From assembly GCF_900636515.1 (NCBI RefSeq), contig NZ_LR134287.1:496001-560000 (forward strand): 64,000 nucleotides of DNA, read 5' to 3'. Below are positions 44,949 to 54,843 of this stretch, one piece after another. The position numbers and the translations under genes are program-made. Under the pieces are notes generated by a model. It was not told the origin of the DNA. It worked only from the letters and a program-made list of their open reading frames with translations, and did no database searches. The stretch comes from Neisseria animalis. GTDB lineage: Bacteria; Pseudomonadota; Gammaproteobacteria; Burkholderiales; Neisseriaceae. Position 1 is the first letter of the stretch. Each line of letters begins with the position of its first letter.

Positions 44949-45368
44949 ATGGGTTTGTGTGGCCGCATTATCCATATGCTGCTGTTTGAAATCGGTGCGG
45001 TGGCAATCGGTACGCTGGCGGTGCTGTGTGCAGGGCATCACGGTACGGATTCGGCGGTGGCGATGAACATCAGCATTTCATTGGTTGCCATGCTGTGGAA
45101 TTTTGCATTCAACTGGGGATTCGACAAAATATTTACCGGCAGGCGCGAGGCACGCGGCTGGGGCGTGCGTTTCCTTCAAACTCTGGTATTTGAAGGCGGG
45201 CTGCTGCTTTTTACCGTACCGCTGGTGATGTATTTTTTACGCTTGGGCTGGTGGGCGGCTTTGTTGGCGGATATTGGGCTGTCGTTGCTGATTGTGGCGT
45301 ATTCGCTGGTGTTCAACTGGATATTCGATCACGCGCGGGCGCGGTTGTTGGCAAAATACGGACGTTGA
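44949..45368 (+). CDS. PACE-family (AceI-like) efflux protein
   Basis: A 139-residue, four-helix inner membrane protein made of two bacterial transmembrane pair domains: RIIHMLLFEIGAVAIGTLAV with LWNFAFNWGFDKIF, then FLQTLVFEGGLLLFTVPLVM with SLVFNWIFDHARAR. The TM1 glutamate (Glu14) corresponds to the one needed for proton-coupled export of biocides such as chlorhexidine in AceI (family knowledge). ATG 44949 follows GGAGAAGAG. Divergent from the small phase-variable gene. Confidence 0.88.
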   Translation: MGLCGRIIHMLLFEIGAVAIGTLAVLCAGHHGTDSAVAMNISISLVAMLWNFAFNWGFDKIFTGRREARGWGVRFLQTLVFEGGLLLFTVPLVMYFLRLGWWAALLADIGLSLLIVAYSLVFNWIFDHARARLLAKYGR

Positions 45369-45452
45369 AAACAGTTGTCTGATACAACAGGATACTGCGT
45401 TGCCGTTTGGCGTGCGGCCTGCGGTTTGCCCGATTGTGGTTCGGACGGGAGA

Positions 45453-45559
45453 TATAGTCGAATAAAATAAGAATGAGACAAGGCAGCGAAGCCGCAGACA
45501 GTACACATAGTACGGCAAGGCAAAGCAACGCTGTATCATTCTTATTTTAAATGACTATA
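45453..45559 (+). mobile_element. 107-bp Correia-like element, copy G
   Basis: Identical by eye to copies A, C and F; lies between the PACE gene and the next terminator. Confidence 0.88.
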
Positions 45560-45596
45560 CAGCCGTTTATCGGGGTTTGGAGCAGGCTTTAAGTAT

Positions 45597-45666
45597 AAAA
45601 AGGCCGTCTGTAAAATGCTTGCCGGAAATATCGAATTTCGTTGCAAGCATTTTACAGACGGCCTTT
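45597..45666 (-). terminator. DUS inverted-pair terminator of the binding protein gene
   Basis: AAAAGGCCGTCTGTAAAATG pairs with CATTTTACAGACGGCCTTT, extended by GCTTGC/GCAAGC. Confidence 0.85.
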
Positions 45667-45686
45667 GGGCTCAGATAAGCGTCCGC

Positions 45687-46487
45687 TTATTGTTTGCTTT
45701 CTTCCGCAAAATATTTGGCGTGGATTTGGTCGTATTCGCCGCTTTCACGCACTTTTTTCAGCGCATCGTTCAGCATGGTAACAGAGGCTTCGTCGCCTTT
45801 GCGGACGGCGATACCGTAGTTTTCAATATCAAAATCAGGCAGGGTCAGGAAAGACAAGCCTTTGGTGGCGTTGTGTTTCACATAGTTGGCCACAACTGCG
45901 CTGTCCAGTACCACGGCATCCAGACCGCCGTTTTCCAATTCTTTGATAACCAGCGGATTGGTTTCAAAGCGCGCAATTTTCGGGCTGTCGTTGCCCAGCA
46001 GTTTGGATACCGAGAAATCGCCGGTGTAGCCGGTAACCACGCCGACTTTGTTCAGGTTTTTCAGCTCTTCGGAAGAAGAAACGCTTTTACCTTCGGGTAC
46101 GAGCACGACTTGGGTGATTTCAAAGTAAGGGTCGGTAAAGTCCATAGACTGTTTGCGGTCGTCGGTAATCGTTACGCCCGACATGATGATGTCCACATCG
46201 CCGTTGTTCAAGGCAGGGAAGAGACTGTCCCACGGCTGGTGTTTGAATTCCACTTTGAAACCGCCGGCCTTGGCCATCGCGTTCATCAAATCGACATCGA
46301 AACCTTCGATGTTGCCCGAAGAATCTTGCGATTCAAAAGGCGCAAATTCCGCATTCATGGCCACGCGGTAAACTTTATCGGGATTGGCGGCAGGTGCGGC
46401 CGCGCTGTCTTTGCTTTGTCCGCCGCAAGCACCCAATACGAGGGCAGAGCAGGCTACGGCTGCGGCAATCCATTTTTTCATGTTCAT
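45687..46487 (-). CDS. Amino acid ABC transporter substrate-binding lipoprotein
   Basis: Polar amino acid binding protein (SBP family 3), 266 residues. The signal peptide has a lipobox at Cys21 (LVLGAC); then come VYRVAMNAEFAPFESQDSSG, IEGFDVDLMNAMAKA and MSGVTITDDRKQSMDFTDPY, the standard ligand-binding opening, and VGVVTGYTGDF for the second lobe. The start at ATG 46485-46487 has AAAGGAG six bases upstream. No permease or ATPase gene adjoins it, as for other orphan neisserial binding proteins; the ligand is unknown. Confidence 0.92.
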   Translation of the reverse strand: MNMKKWIAAAVACSALVLGACGGQSKDSAAAPAANPDKVYRVAMNAEFAPFESQDSSGNIEGFDVDLMNAMAKAGGFKVEFKHQPWDSLFPALNNGDVDIIMSGVTITDDRKQSMDFTDPYFEITQVVLVPEGKSVSSSEELKNLNKVGVVTGYTGDFSVSKLLGNDSPKIARFETNPLVIKELENGGLDAVVLDSAVVANYVKHNATKGLSFLTLPDFDIENYGIAVRKGDEASVTMLNDALKKVRESGEYDQIHAKYFAEESKQ

Positions 46488-46547
46488 CAACAACTCCTTT
46501 GAGACGGAATAAAGAATAAAAGATTAGTTTAGCATAAGTTTACACAA

Positions 46548-46799
46548 TCAACGCTCTTTTTCGCGGAAAAAAGCATAGGTTACATCGTGGAACAAATCAA
46601 CGTGCGGGCTGTCTTCATAGCTCAACTCCGCCAGCGCGTCTTCAAAAGCAAGCTGGATAGATTCGACGGCATCTTGGGCGGTGTCGGCAGGCAGGGCGCG
46701 AATCAGACCTTTGAGCGCGGTGGCCAATACATGATTCTGCATCCGCAAAACATCATTGGCTTCTTCCAAATAATCGAGGCGTTGCTCCATGCTGCTCAT
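46548..46799 (-). CDS. Small conserved coiled-coil protein, unknown function
   Basis: An 83-residue acidic soluble protein. The N-terminal part is helical with heptads (MEQRLDYLEEANDVLRMQNH) and the tail is HVDLFHDVTYAFFREKER. ATG 46797-46799 or 46788-46790 may start it. Lies upstream of and co-directional with the binding protein gene (about 60 bases apart), and back to back with the next plus-strand gene. No function assignable. Confidence 0.72.
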   Translation of the reverse strand: MSSMEQRLDYLEEANDVLRMQNHVLATALKGLIRALPADTAQDAVESIQLAFEDALAELSYEDSPHVDLFHDVTYAFFREKER

Positions 46800-46898
46800 G
46801 ATAGTTTCTTTAGAATCTGTTAGAATATTTCATTATATCAGAAGCCGCTTTGCTTCCGATTGCCAAACAGCCTCTAAACGATACGCCGCGAGACCGAT

Positions 46899-47693
46899 AT
46901 GAACCAAAATCCGCCGTCACACGAAGACGCCCCTTCTTGGGAAAGCCGTCTGGAAAAATTGCGCCAAACCCGCCAAATCAACGCGCCTTATACCCACGCG
47001 CCGCTGCTGCAACGCTCGCCGGAGGGCGGTGCTGCGGCCGGAGCATCAGCCGGGCAGACCAACGTGCGGCGGCTCGATGATAAAAGCCGGGACAAAATCT
47101 TACAAGAATATTTGAAAAAATGGCAGGAAGAGCACAATGTCGGTGTGGCCGAAAGCGGCGAAACGGTTGAAACCGACACCATGGTATTGCTGCAGGAAAA
47201 CTGGCTGGCCGCACAAAATGCCCTGCAAACCGGCGTATCCGACAAACACATCGATTCCCGCCGCAGCGTATGGTTCAACCCCAAACGCCGCAGCGTGGAA
47301 TTTCCCGAACCCGAGCAGGAAGAAAAGCCGTCTGCAAATCAGGAAGAAGGCGGTTTTGCAGACGGCATGGAAGCGGCGGATTTGGATGTGGTAGAAGAAA
47401 AAATCCCCGTTAACATCAATGTGTTGAACCCGCAAACCGTCGGCAGAAAAGAAGTATTCTGTCTTTCGGAACAAGAGCTGACTGAGCGGTTGGTCAAGCG
47501 GTTGCGCCCGCACCTGACCGATGCGGTCAACGGCATTATCCGCACCACCCTGCAAAAACAAGTGGCGTTGATGACGTATCAAATGCAGCAGACTTTAAGC
47601 GAGCAGGCGCCGGATTTGGTAGAAGAAGTGCTGACTCACAATCTCCAACGGGTGTTGAACGACCTTAAATACGAAATGAAATACAAGCGGTAA
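46899..47693 (+). CDS. Conserved protein of unknown function with embedded DUS pair
   Basis: A 264-residue hydrophilic protein without signal peptide. The middle linker (about 142-165) is encoded by a DUS inverted pair: AAGCCGTCTGCAAAT (KPSAN) and TTTTGCAGACGGCATG (FADGM). After the linker comes a segment IPVNINVLNPQT, then helices (LSEQELTERLVKRLRPHLTD, ALMTYQMQQTLSEQAPDLVE). A GACCGATATG context precedes the start with no strong ribosome site. Family not recognised. Confidence 0.75.
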   Translation: MNQNPPSHEDAPSWESRLEKLRQTRQINAPYTHAPLLQRSPEGGAAAGASAGQTNVRRLDDKSRDKILQEYLKKWQEEHNVGVAESGETVETDTMVLLQENWLAAQNALQTGVSDKHIDSRRSVWFNPKRRSVEFPEPEQEEKPSANQEEGGFADGMEAADLDVVEEKIPVNINVLNPQTVGRKEVFCLSEQELTERLVKRLRPHLTDAVNGIIRTTLQKQVALMTYQMQQTLSEQAPDLVEEVLTHNLQRVLNDLKYEMKYKR

Positions 47694-47822
47694 ACAGGCA
47701 GGGCGGGATAAAACCCGCCTTCGCCATACCTGCCGCCGCTTTTATTGTGCAACGGCGGCAGATGAAAAGCGCACCGAAAATTTTGACAGACTTAACAGAT
47801 ACCTACCGACAAGACACCTATC

Positions 47823-48302
47823 ATGAAAAAATGGTTTATCTTAATCGCGGCATTGGCTGCGCTTGCCTACCAGCAGTTTTTTCCTGCCGAACAGAACGGG
47901 CAGGTTACGCAACATTCAGCACAAAGCCAAACCCGACAGCCGCCGCAGGACTACGCCGACCAACGCAGTGCCGAGCGCATCTTGCAGCAAGCCTATGAGC
48001 AAAAACAGAGCGATGTGCAGGTTCAGGGCAGCGGCAAAGTCATCAAAACATTGCCCGATGACAATAAAGGCAGCCGCCATCAGCGGTTTATCCTCAAACT
48101 TTCCAGCGGGCAGACTTTGCTGGTTGCCCACAATATCGATCTTGCCGAAAAAATCAAAGGTCTTAAAAAAGGCGATACCGTAAGTTTTTACGGCGAATAC
48201 GAATGGACGGAGCAGGGCGGCGTGATTCATTGGACGCACCACGACCCGCGCGGCAATCATGTCGACGGCTGGTTGGAACATAACGGCAAGCGGTATCAGT
48301 AA
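47823..48302 (+). CDS. DUF3465 family exported protein
   Basis: A 159-residue protein with an N-terminal signal/anchor helix (WFILIAALAALAYQQFF), a Gln-rich linker, and a C-terminal OB-fold-like domain typical of DUF3465 (VQGSGKVIKTLPDDNKGSRH, QRFILKLSSGQTLLVAHNID, DTVSFYGEYEW, IHWTHHDPRG). Members are periplasmic and of unknown role. Follows the previous gene by 129 bases. Confidence 0.82.
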   Translation: MKKWFILIAALAALAYQQFFPAEQNGQVTQHSAQSQTRQPPQDYADQRSAERILQQAYEQKQSDVQVQGSGKVIKTLPDDNKGSRHQRFILKLSSGQTLLVAHNIDLAEKIKGLKKGDTVSFYGEYEWTEQGGVIHWTHHDPRGNHVDGWLEHNGKRYQ

Positions 48303-48431
48303 ACCGTTTGAAACGGCAGCAGTATGGGAACGGCTGCCTGCAACCATCAACGGCAAACAGCATAAACGGCAAATGGCGGCATATTGTCTCCATATCAAAT
48401 ATGGTTGGATATGCAGCAGTAAATATCGGTC
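48303..48431. other. Gene-free region before the truncated MITE
   Basis: Nothing recognisable; part of a 520-base gap between DUF3465 and aroB that otherwise consists of repeats. Confidence 0.4.
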
Positions 48432-48556
48432 GAGACCTTGGCACAAAACAGGAAGCGAACCAAAACGGATGGTCGGGGCGGGTTTTACACCTGCCTGAAA
48501 ATTGAATAAATACCTTGTAAAGTTACCGCTTTAAAAAACAAGCAAGCGGACGGGTG
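48432..48556 (+). mobile_element. IS5/IS1106-like MITE, right end missing
   Basis: Starts GAGACCTTGGCAC and carries the internal block CCTGAAAATTGAATAAATAC, ending in GGACGGGTG where the 107-bp element is inserted. The expected right end is not found beyond the insertion. Confidence 0.62.
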
Positions 48557-48663
48557 TATAGTCATTTAAAATAAGAATGATACAGCGTTGCTTTGCCTTG
48601 CCGTACTATGTGTACTGTCTGCGGCTTCGCTGCCTTGTCTCATTCTTATTTTATTCGACTATA
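48557..48663 (-). mobile_element. 107-bp Correia-like element, copy H
   Basis: Identical by eye to copies E and I; inserted in the truncated MITE. Confidence 0.88.
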
Positions 48664-48820
48664 TGGGGCGGCGGGGCGTGAAATCCGACGGGCAAGTTGT
48701 CGGAAACAATCAGGGAATGTGTTGCCGTCTGATGTTTCTGAATGGTTTGCCGGATGCGGACGGGCATCAGCTGTTTGCCCGTTTGCGGTATCGCGGGACA
48801 AGCGGGTTGTGCCGCACGGT

Positions 48821-49900
48821 TTACAGGTAGGGTTGCAGGGTGCGGCGCAGGATTTCGGTGTCGGTGATTTCGGTAATGTTGGCTTTGCCCAAGCGGTCGA
48901 GACCGATGAAGCGCATGATGCCGCCTTCGACTTTTTTGTCGTGGCTCATGTGGGCAAGCCATTGTTTGAACGGAAAACGCGGCGGCTCGGTCGGCAGCTT
49001 GGCGGCCTGCATGAGTGCGGCGATGCGGGCAGTGTCGCCGGCGGTGGTTTTGCCGAGTTGTTCGGAGAGGCGGCCGGCCAGTACGCAACCTGCGGCAACG
49101 GCTTCTCCGTGCAGCCATACGCCGTAGCCCATTTCTGCTTCGATGGCGTGTCCGAAAGTATGCCCGAGGTTGAGCCATGCGCGGATACCTTGTTCGGTTT
49201 CGTCGGCGGCAACGATTTCTGCTTTCATTTTGCAGCAGTGATATACGGCTTGGGCGAGTTTTTCGGGGGCTTGTGCCATCAGGTCTGCCATGTTTTGTTC
49301 CAGCCATGCGAAAAAGCCGTCGTCGCCGAGAATGCCGTATTTGACGACTTCTGCCATGCCTGCCGAAAGTTCGCGGGGGGGAAGGGTGTGCAGGGTGGAT
49401 AAATCGGCGAGTACGGCTTGCGGTTGGTAAAATGCGCCAATCATGTTTTTGCCGAGCGGATGGTTGATGGCGGTTTTGCCGCCGACTGATGAGTCTACTT
49501 GGCTTAACAGGGTGGTCGGAATTTGGATAAACGGTGCGCCGCGCTGGTAGGTGGCGGCGGCAAAACCTACCATGTCGCCGATAACGCCGCCGCCCAGTGC
49601 GATAAGGGTGGTTTTGCGTTCGGCACGGTTTGCCATCAGGCCGTCGAAAATCAGGTTGAGCGTCTGCCAGTTTTTATGTTCTTCGCCATCGGGCAGGATA
49701 ATGCTGAAATGCGGTACGCCGGCGCGATCCAAGGCCGTCTGTACTTTTTGCAGGTAAAACGGGGCAACGGTTTCGTTGGTAATGATGGCGGCTTTTTTGC
49801 CCAAATGGGGTTTGAGCAGCTCGTGGGCGTTGTCCAGCAGGTCGCGCCCGATATAGATGGGATAGGCATGGGAAGGTGTTTGGACGGTTAGGGTGTGCAT
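48821..49900 (-). CDS. aroB: 3-dehydroquinate synthase
   Basis: Second shikimate pathway enzyme, converting DAHP to 3-dehydroquinate with NAD+ and zinc. The 359-residue protein shows [18 protein letters not shown], the NAD loop [40 protein letters not shown] and the zinc-ligand stretch [20 protein letters not shown] with HGEAVAAG. Last gene of the pil-aroK-aroB block. A run of seven G lies in its sequence at 49374-49381, but the frame is intact. Confidence 0.97.
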   Translation of the reverse strand: MHTLTVQTPSHAYPIYIGRDLLDNAHELLKPHLGKKAAIITNETVAPFYLQKVQTALDRAGVPHFSIILPDGEEHKNWQTLNLIFDGLMANRAERKTTLIALGGGVIGDMVGFAAATYQRGAPFIQIPTTLLSQVDSSVGGKTAINHPLGKNMIGAFYQPQAVLADLSTLHTLPPRELSAGMAEVVKYGILGDDGFFAWLEQNMADLMAQAPEKLAQAVYHCCKMKAEIVAADETEQGIRAWLNLGHTFGHAIEAEMGYGVWLHGEAVAAGCVLAGRLSEQLGKTTAGDTARIAALMQAAKLPTEPPRFPFKQWLAHMSHDKKVEGGIMRFIGLDRLGKANITEITDTEILRRTLQPYL

Positions 49901-50193
49901 GGGAAAATCCTAGTATGATTGTCGGCTTGTCTTATGGTTGGGGCGGTATGGCGTGGGTTGTGTTTGCCTGCCGCTTGTGCGTTCTGTTGCCTGTTTTATG
50001 GTTGTGCGGAACGGTTTGGTAGGGTTGTGTTCTGCGGAATGATACCGCGTTACTGCGCTTTGTTCAAAGGGGAAACCAAGCTGCCGTAGCCCGTATTTTT
50101 GTATGGTTTGCGGCTGGGCGGTTGTGTTTCATTTTTTCATTTCTGTTATCCGACAGTAATGGGTACGAAGTCGGTGCAGCCTGTGCGTTAATG
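49901..50193. other. aroK-aroB intergenic region
   Basis: No gene. Contains a decayed Correia-like repeat (50034-50154), which separates two genes usually close together in this block. Confidence 0.5.
50034..50154. repeat. Decayed Correia-like repeat
   Basis: Opens GCGGAATGATACCGCGTTAC, contains TTTGTTCAAAGGG and TTTGCGGCTGGGCGG, and closes CATTTCTGTTATCCGAC; parallels 62307-62434. Confidence 0.45.
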
Positions 50194-50231
50194 AAAGGCC
50201 GTCTGCAAAATGGGGATTTGCAGACGGCCTT
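50194..50231 (-). terminator. DUS inverted-pair terminator of aroK
   Basis: AAAGGCCGTCTGCAAA and TTTGCAGACGGCCTT with an 8-base loop, just beyond the aroK stop. Confidence 0.8.
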
Positions 50232-50251
50232 GCGGTATTTTGCTGTGTTGC

Positions 50252-50770
50252 TCAGGCCGTTTGCCGTAAAGCATTCAGCAGGCGGTCAACGGTTTTCTGA
50301 TAGTTTTCCGACTCGATGACGATGTGGGCGGTTTCGCGGTAAATCCGGTCGCGCATATTGTAGAGTTCCTTGAGTTTGGCCAAGGGGTCTTCGACTTGCA
50401 ACAGCGGGCGGTTGGTGTCGTGGCGGGTTCGCTCCAGCAGGACTTCGGGTTGGGTATGCAGATAGACGACTGTGCCGTTTTCGCGCAGGCAGCGGCGGTT
50501 TTCTTCGCGCAAGACTGCTCCGCCGCCGGTAGAAAGGACGATGTTCCGCTCGGCGGCCAGTTTGTTCAACATGGCGCTTTCCCGATTGCGGAAACCTTGC
50601 TCGCCCTCCATGTCGAAGATGGTGGGAATCGATACGCCAGAGCTGCTGCAGATTTCGTGGTCGCTGTCGTAAAACCTGCGCCCGAGTATTTGGGCAACGT
50701 GCTTGCCTAAGGTGGTTTTGCCCGCGCCCATCAGTCCGATTAAGATTAAGTTGCCGTTGATGTGTTCCAT
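50252..50770 (-). CDS. aroK: Shikimate kinase
   Basis: Phosphorylates shikimate with ATP. The 172-residue P-loop kinase has Walker [10 protein letters not shown] (12-20), the shikimate-binding DSDHEI and FRNRES segments, [13 protein letters not shown] and the lid [11 protein letters not shown]. Follows pilQ as in other Neisseria, but a Rho-independent hairpin lies between them. Confidence 0.97.
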   Translation of the reverse strand: MEHINGNLILIGLMGAGKTTLGKHVAQILGRRFYDSDHEICSSSGVSIPTIFDMEGEQGFRNRESAMLNKLAAERNIVLSTGGGAVLREENRRCLRENGTVVYLHTQPEVLLERTRHDTNRPLLQVEDPLAKLKELYNMRDRIYRETAHIVIESENYQKTVDRLLNALRQTA

Positions 50771-50844
50771 AACGGCAATTCTATACGATATTGGCAGAAA
50801 AGTGTTTTATTTGGAAAATCGGCGGTAGTTTATGCAGGGAAATA

Positions 50845-50883
50845 TTAAAACAGGCATACTTTTTGAAATAAGTATGCCTGTTT
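50845..50883 (-). terminator. Intrinsic terminator of the pilMNOPQ operon
   Basis: AAACAGGCATACT and AGTATGCCTGTTT form a perfect 13-bp stem with a 10-base loop, followed on the minus strand by a T-rich run. Not DUS-based, unlike the others. Confidence 0.85.
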
Positions 50884-50890
50884 GCTGGGT

Positions 50891-52954
50891 TTAGTAGCGT
50901 AAGTTGTTGCCTTGTCCGTCCATAATCCTCGGGGTAATGAAAACCAGCAGCTCTTTGCGCTCTTCGGAACGGGCGCGTGATTTGAACAGGTTGCCGATAA
51001 CGGGAATATCGCCCAAAAGCGGTACTTTGTTGATGCTGTTGCCGCTGCTTTCTTCGTAAATGCCGCCGATAATCAGGGTGCCGCCGTCTTCGACCATGGC
51101 TTGCGTGGTCAGGTTTTTGGTGCTGATACAGAGGGTTTGCACGCCGTCTGTTTGGCAGGCAACAGGGGTGTCGCGGTTGATTTTCACGTTCATGATAATC
51201 TGGCCGTCGGGCGTGATGTTCGGGGTAACGGTCAATCCGAGTACGGCTTTTTTAAAGGTAACGGAAGTCGCGCCGCTGGAGCTGGATTCTTGATAGGGGA
51301 TTTCTTGGCCCGATTCGATAGAGGCTTCCTGACGGTCTTGGGTCAGCACGCGCGGATTGGAGATGGTTTTGGTTTTTTTCTGCGCTTCGGAAGCGGAAAG
51401 CTCCAATCCTAATGCGCCTGATGACAGCGAGCGCACCAGTGCTACGGAAGATGTAGCGGCGGCAACGGGCAGGTTGATGTTGGGGCTGCTGCCTAAAGCC
51501 GTGCCGCCGTTCCATGTGCTGCCCCAAGCGGTATTGCCGCCGGAGCGGTTGCCGGAGTAGCCGAATTTCAAGCCCAAATCGCGTGAAAAACCGTCTTCTG
51601 CTTCGACAATGCGTGCTTCGACCATGACTTGGCGGGCGGCTACGTCTAATTCGTCGATCAGTTTGCGGAATTTTTCGATAACGCTGCGTGTGTCGGTAAC
51701 AATCAGGGTGTTGGTGCCTGAATCGATGAGTGCGCTGCCGCGCGGACTGAGCAGGGTGTTGCGGTTTCCGCCGCTGCTGCTATTACTGCTGCGTTCGTCC
51801 AAACGCAGGATTTTGCGGAACTCTTCGACGTTTTTATATTTCAGTTGGAAGGTTTGCGAATACAGCGGCCCCAATTCGGCAATTTCTTTTTCTGCCTGCA
51901 AAAAGGCTTTGTCTTTTGCCAGCAGTTCTTCACGCGGGGCGATGTTGATGATGTTGCCTTGGCGGCGCATATCGAGATTGCGCGCCTGCATCACCAAATC
52001 CAAGGCCTGATCCCAAGGTACGTCTTTGAGCGACAGGGTCATTTTGCCGCCTACGGAATCGCTGGCGATGATGTTCATGCCGGATTCTTTGGCGAGAATC
52101 TGCAAGATGGTGCGGACTTCGATGTTTTGGAAGTCCAGTGACAACTTGCGGCCTTTGAAGGATTTGGCGGTGAGGCTGTTTGTGCCGTCTGTAAATGCTT
52201 CGGCTGATTTCGGGCGGATTTCAAAGCTGTAACGGCCTGCTGCGGAACGGGTTTTCATTTCCCATAAGCCGTTGTTGAGAATGGTCAGCCGGGTGGCGTT
52301 GCCCATGCGCTTCAGGGTGATGTTGCGGACGGGGGTGTTGAAGTCGCCGACATCGAGACTGCGTTGGGCTTGTGTGGGCATGGCGTGGTTGTTCAAGGTA
52401 ATGATGACGCGGTCGCGCTGTTCTTTGATGTCGGGCGTGCCGTCGAATCCCGAAATATCCAGTTCGACAATGCCGCTGCCGCCCGAACCTTTGCGGAAAT
52501 CGATGTGTGCGGTTTCGGCAGGGCGGTAGGGGGTATTTTCGGGCGGAGAAACGGAGGCTGTGTTTTGGTCGGCGGTTTCGCTGATATATACCCACACTTC
52601 TTCGTCGCGGATTTCGGCAGTATATTGTGCGGTTTTATTCAAGCCCAGAACGATGCGCGCGCGGTTGCTGTTTTGCGCGGCGGTGATTTGGTTCAGCAGG
52701 GGATCGGCATATTCGAGTACGGATTGCGGCAGCAGAATGCGGGTATCGGCAAAGTCCAATGCAATACGGGTGGGTGTGCCGCTGATAAAGCCGCTGGGCA
52801 GGACGACATCGCGGTCAAAGCGGATTTTGATGATTTTCTGTTCGTCGGGCAGGGAAGATACGTTGATGTCGGTAATGTTTCCGGCATATGCCGTCTGCAA
52901 AACGGCAGTCATACCCAAACAGGCGAGCAGTGTGGTGATGTGTTTGCGTTTCAT
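50891..52954 (-). CDS. pilQ: PilQ, type IV pilus secretin
   Basis: Outer membrane channel for pili and DNA uptake. The 687-residue precursor has a signal peptide ([20 protein letters not shown]...AYA), two AMIN domains, an STN/N0 and N1 domain ([20 protein letters not shown]), and the secretin core with [20 protein letters not shown] and a C-terminal [20 protein letters not shown]. The small basic octapeptide repeats (PAKQQAA type) of meningococcal PilQ are absent. I start at ATG 52952-52954; the frame is open 14 codons further upstream. A DUS lies in the signal peptide coding region. Confidence 0.96.
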   Translation of the reverse strand: MKRKHITTLLACLGMTAVLQTAYAGNITDINVSSLPDEQKIIKIRFDRDVVLPSGFISGTPTRIALDFADTRILLPQSVLEYADPLLNQITAAQNSNRARIVLGLNKTAQYTAEIRDEEVWVYISETADQNTASVSPPENTPYRPAETAHIDFRKGSGGSGIVELDISGFDGTPDIKEQRDRVIITLNNHAMPTQAQRSLDVGDFNTPVRNITLKRMGNATRLTILNNGLWEMKTRSAAGRYSFEIRPKSAEAFTDGTNSLTAKSFKGRKLSLDFQNIEVRTILQILAKESGMNIIASDSVGGKMTLSLKDVPWDQALDLVMQARNLDMRRQGNIINIAPREELLAKDKAFLQAEKEIAELGPLYSQTFQLKYKNVEEFRKILRLDERSSNSSSGGNRNTLLSPRGSALIDSGTNTLIVTDTRSVIEKFRKLIDELDVAARQVMVEARIVEAEDGFSRDLGLKFGYSGNRSGGNTAWGSTWNGGTALGSSPNINLPVAAATSSVALVRSLSSGALGLELSASEAQKKTKTISNPRVLTQDRQEASIESGQEIPYQESSSSGATSVTFKKAVLGLTVTPNITPDGQIIMNVKINRDTPVACQTDGVQTLCISTKNLTTQAMVEDGGTLIIGGIYEESSGNSINKVPLLGDIPVIGNLFKSRARSEERKELLVFITPRIMDGQGNNLRY

Positions 52955-53010
52955 AAAGTAAAACCCATTTTGAATCTTGTTTGGTCTGTATGGCAAGCGA
53001 CAGGCAGTGA

Positions 53011-53583
53011 TTATTCGCCGGTCGGGCTGTTTTGCAGACGGGGTTGTTGTTGGTTTTGCTGCGGTTTTGCGTTGTGTTCGGAGGCTTCTGCCGCATCGGC
53101 GGTAAGTTCGGCGCTGCGGTATATCCAGTTGCCGTCGCTGCCTTCTACCAATTCGGTCAGCAGGATTTTTTCGGCGGTAATGCTGCGGATTCTGCCGTGG
53201 TCGCGTCCGATGTAATTGCCTGCGGTAACGGTATAGACATGGCCGTCTGCTTCGATATAGCCGGAAGTTTTACCGTTGCTTTCCAATATGCCGACATAGC
53301 GCAGTTTGTTGAGGTCGAATGCTTCCAGAGCTTCTTTGCGGCGGTTGGGGTTGGGAGCGTCCAAGCCTTGTGTGCGGTTTTGCAGACGGCGTGAATCGAA
53401 GGCGTTCGGGCCGGAATGAGGCGGTGCGGTATAGGTTGCGGCGGCAACGGTTGCGGCTGCTTCAAACGGCGGTGTATCGGCTTTTGCGGCGGCTCGGGTT
53501 TGTTCCGTCCATTGTTTTAAATCGTCGTTTGAATGCGAGCAGGCAGCCGTCAGTAGGCAGGAAAGTAAGAAAATTTTGTTCAT
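53011..53583 (-). CDS. pilP: PilP, pilus alignment lipoprotein
   Basis: Inner membrane lipoprotein that links the PilMNO complex to PilQ. 190 residues with lipobox LTAAC (Cys15), a disordered Ala/Pro-rich region, and the beta domain [20 protein letters not shown]...[14 protein letters not shown]. Fourth gene of pilMNOPQ, 57 bases before pilQ. Confidence 0.95.
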   Translation of the reverse strand: MNKIFLLSCLLTAACSHSNDDLKQWTEQTRAAAKADTPPFEAAATVAAATYTAPPHSGPNAFDSRRLQNRTQGLDAPNPNRRKEALEAFDLNKLRYVGILESNGKTSGYIEADGHVYTVTAGNYIGRDHGRIRSITAEKILLTELVEGSDGNWIYRSAELTADAAEASEHNAKPQQNQQQPRLQNSPTGE

Positions 53584-53602
53584 ATGGTTTTGCTACTGCG
53601 GT

Positions 53603-54262
53603 TTAGTCTGTGGCTTCGGTGTGTTTTTCGGAGTGTTCGATGTTTTCGGCGCTTGCTTCATCGGCGGTTTCTTTCCGGGCGCGGGCTTGGTAGGTGGTGG
53701 CGGTTGCACTGAGGGTCAGCATGCCGTCTGCAAAACCGGGGGTAGTCGGTCGGGCAATGTTCAGCGTGTCCAGAGTGATGATGCGGGAAAGGCTGCCGAC
53801 ATCACGGGTAAAGTGTTGTAACTGCGCGAATGTTCCGGTTAGGGAAATGGTATACGGCAGTTTTTGAACCGGGCCGTCTGCAACCGGCGCTAAGGGGGTA
53901 ATGCTGTCCAAGCGCAATCCGTTTTTTGAGGCTGCCTGATGCAGCTCCTGAATCAGGTTGGGAATTTCGGCATCGGTCGGCAATTGGCGCAACAGTTCGC
54001 TGAATGCGGCGCGGGTGCTTTCCAATTCTGCCTGAAGGTTTTCCAAACCGGCCGCCTGAATGCTTTTTCGGGTATAGGTTTCGCGCAAACGGGTTTCACG
54101 GCTTTGTTGTGCCGCCAGCTCCTCCGATTGGGTGCGGAAAAATGCGGCGTAGCCGAACACTAATATGGCAGCCGCGAGCAGCACGGCTACCAGTAGGCGT
54201 GCGGGCAGGCTCAGGAGGTAAAGATCTTTGATGTCTGCGTCTTTGAGCTTTAGCGATGACAT
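53603..54262 (-). CDS. pilO: PilO, pilus assembly protein
   Basis: Bitopic inner membrane protein of the alignment complex, 219 residues: one helix (LLVAVLLAAAILVFGYAAFF), a coiled coil, and a ferredoxin-like periplasmic domain (LIQELHQAASKNGLRLDSIT; YTISLTGTFAQLQHF). Overlaps pilN by 1 nt. The C-terminal tail is unusually Glu/His-rich (ENIEHSEKHTEATD). Confidence 0.95.
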   Translation of the reverse strand: MSSLKLKDADIKDLYLLSLPARLLVAVLLAAAILVFGYAAFFRTQSEELAAQQSRETRLRETYTRKSIQAAGLENLQAELESTRAAFSELLRQLPTDAEIPNLIQELHQAASKNGLRLDSITPLAPVADGPVQKLPYTISLTGTFAQLQHFTRDVGSLSRIITLDTLNIARPTTPGFADGMLTLSATATTYQARARKETADEASAENIEHSEKHTEATD

Positions 54263-54843
54263 TACGGTTGTTGCTCCTGCGGTAGGGTTGTCCGGTTTTG
54301 CGGTGTGCCGGTCAGGCGTATTTTCAGGCTGAACTCTTGGTGACTGCCTGTTTTTTTGATGCCCAGCAGCTCGGGCTGCTCAAATGTTCCGCTTGCGGGC
54401 AGGGCGCGCATCAGTACGGCGACTTTGTTGTCGTTTGCTGCGCGTCCGCTCAATTTGTAGGTTGAGGAGTCTTCCGCTTCCAGTGAGGTCAGGTAGGTCT
54501 GTTCGGGCGTCAGCGTGTTGAGGGAGTCGATGATGCGGGCGGCTTGGTAGCGTTTTCTCTGTAATTCCTCTACCGTTTGCTTTTTGCTTAAAAAATCGGC
54601 TTTTTCTTGCTGAAGCTGTTGGATTTCTCCCAAGTTTTGGTCTAATTTGGCAATTTCGCTTTCCAAAAAGCGGTTGCGGTTTTCCTGATTGGCTATGGCG
54701 GTGTTGAGGGTGGCGTAAATTACGGCACTCAGGCACAAACCGGTCGCTGCCGCGACCAGCATGAGGATTTTAAACTGTTGCTTGCGCTTCTGCCTGTCGG
54801 TTTCGCGGTAGGGCAGCAGATTGATTTTAATCGGTTCTATCAT
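54262..54843 (-). CDS. pilN: PilN, pilus assembly protein
   Basis: Inner membrane partner of PilM and PilO, 193 residues. It begins with the PilM-binding motif INLLPYRETDRQKRKQQF, then one helix, a coiled coil (IAKLDQNLGEIQQLQQEKAD) and a small periplasmic domain. Abuts pilM directly. Confidence 0.95.
   Translation of the reverse strand: MIEPIKINLLPYRETDRQKRKQQFKILMLVAAATGLCLSAVIYATLNTAIANQENRNRFLESEIAKLDQNLGEIQQLQQEKADFLSKKQTVEELQRKRYQAARIIDSLNTLTPEQTYLTSLEAEDSSTYKLSGRAANDNKVAVLMRALPASGTFEQPELLGIKKTGSHQEFSLKIRLTGTPQNRTTLPQEQQP

Noticed and set aside
49374-49381. Seven-G run in aroB as a possible phase switch
   Set aside because: The frame is intact and continuous across it, the run is short, and an essential pathway enzyme is an unlikely target.
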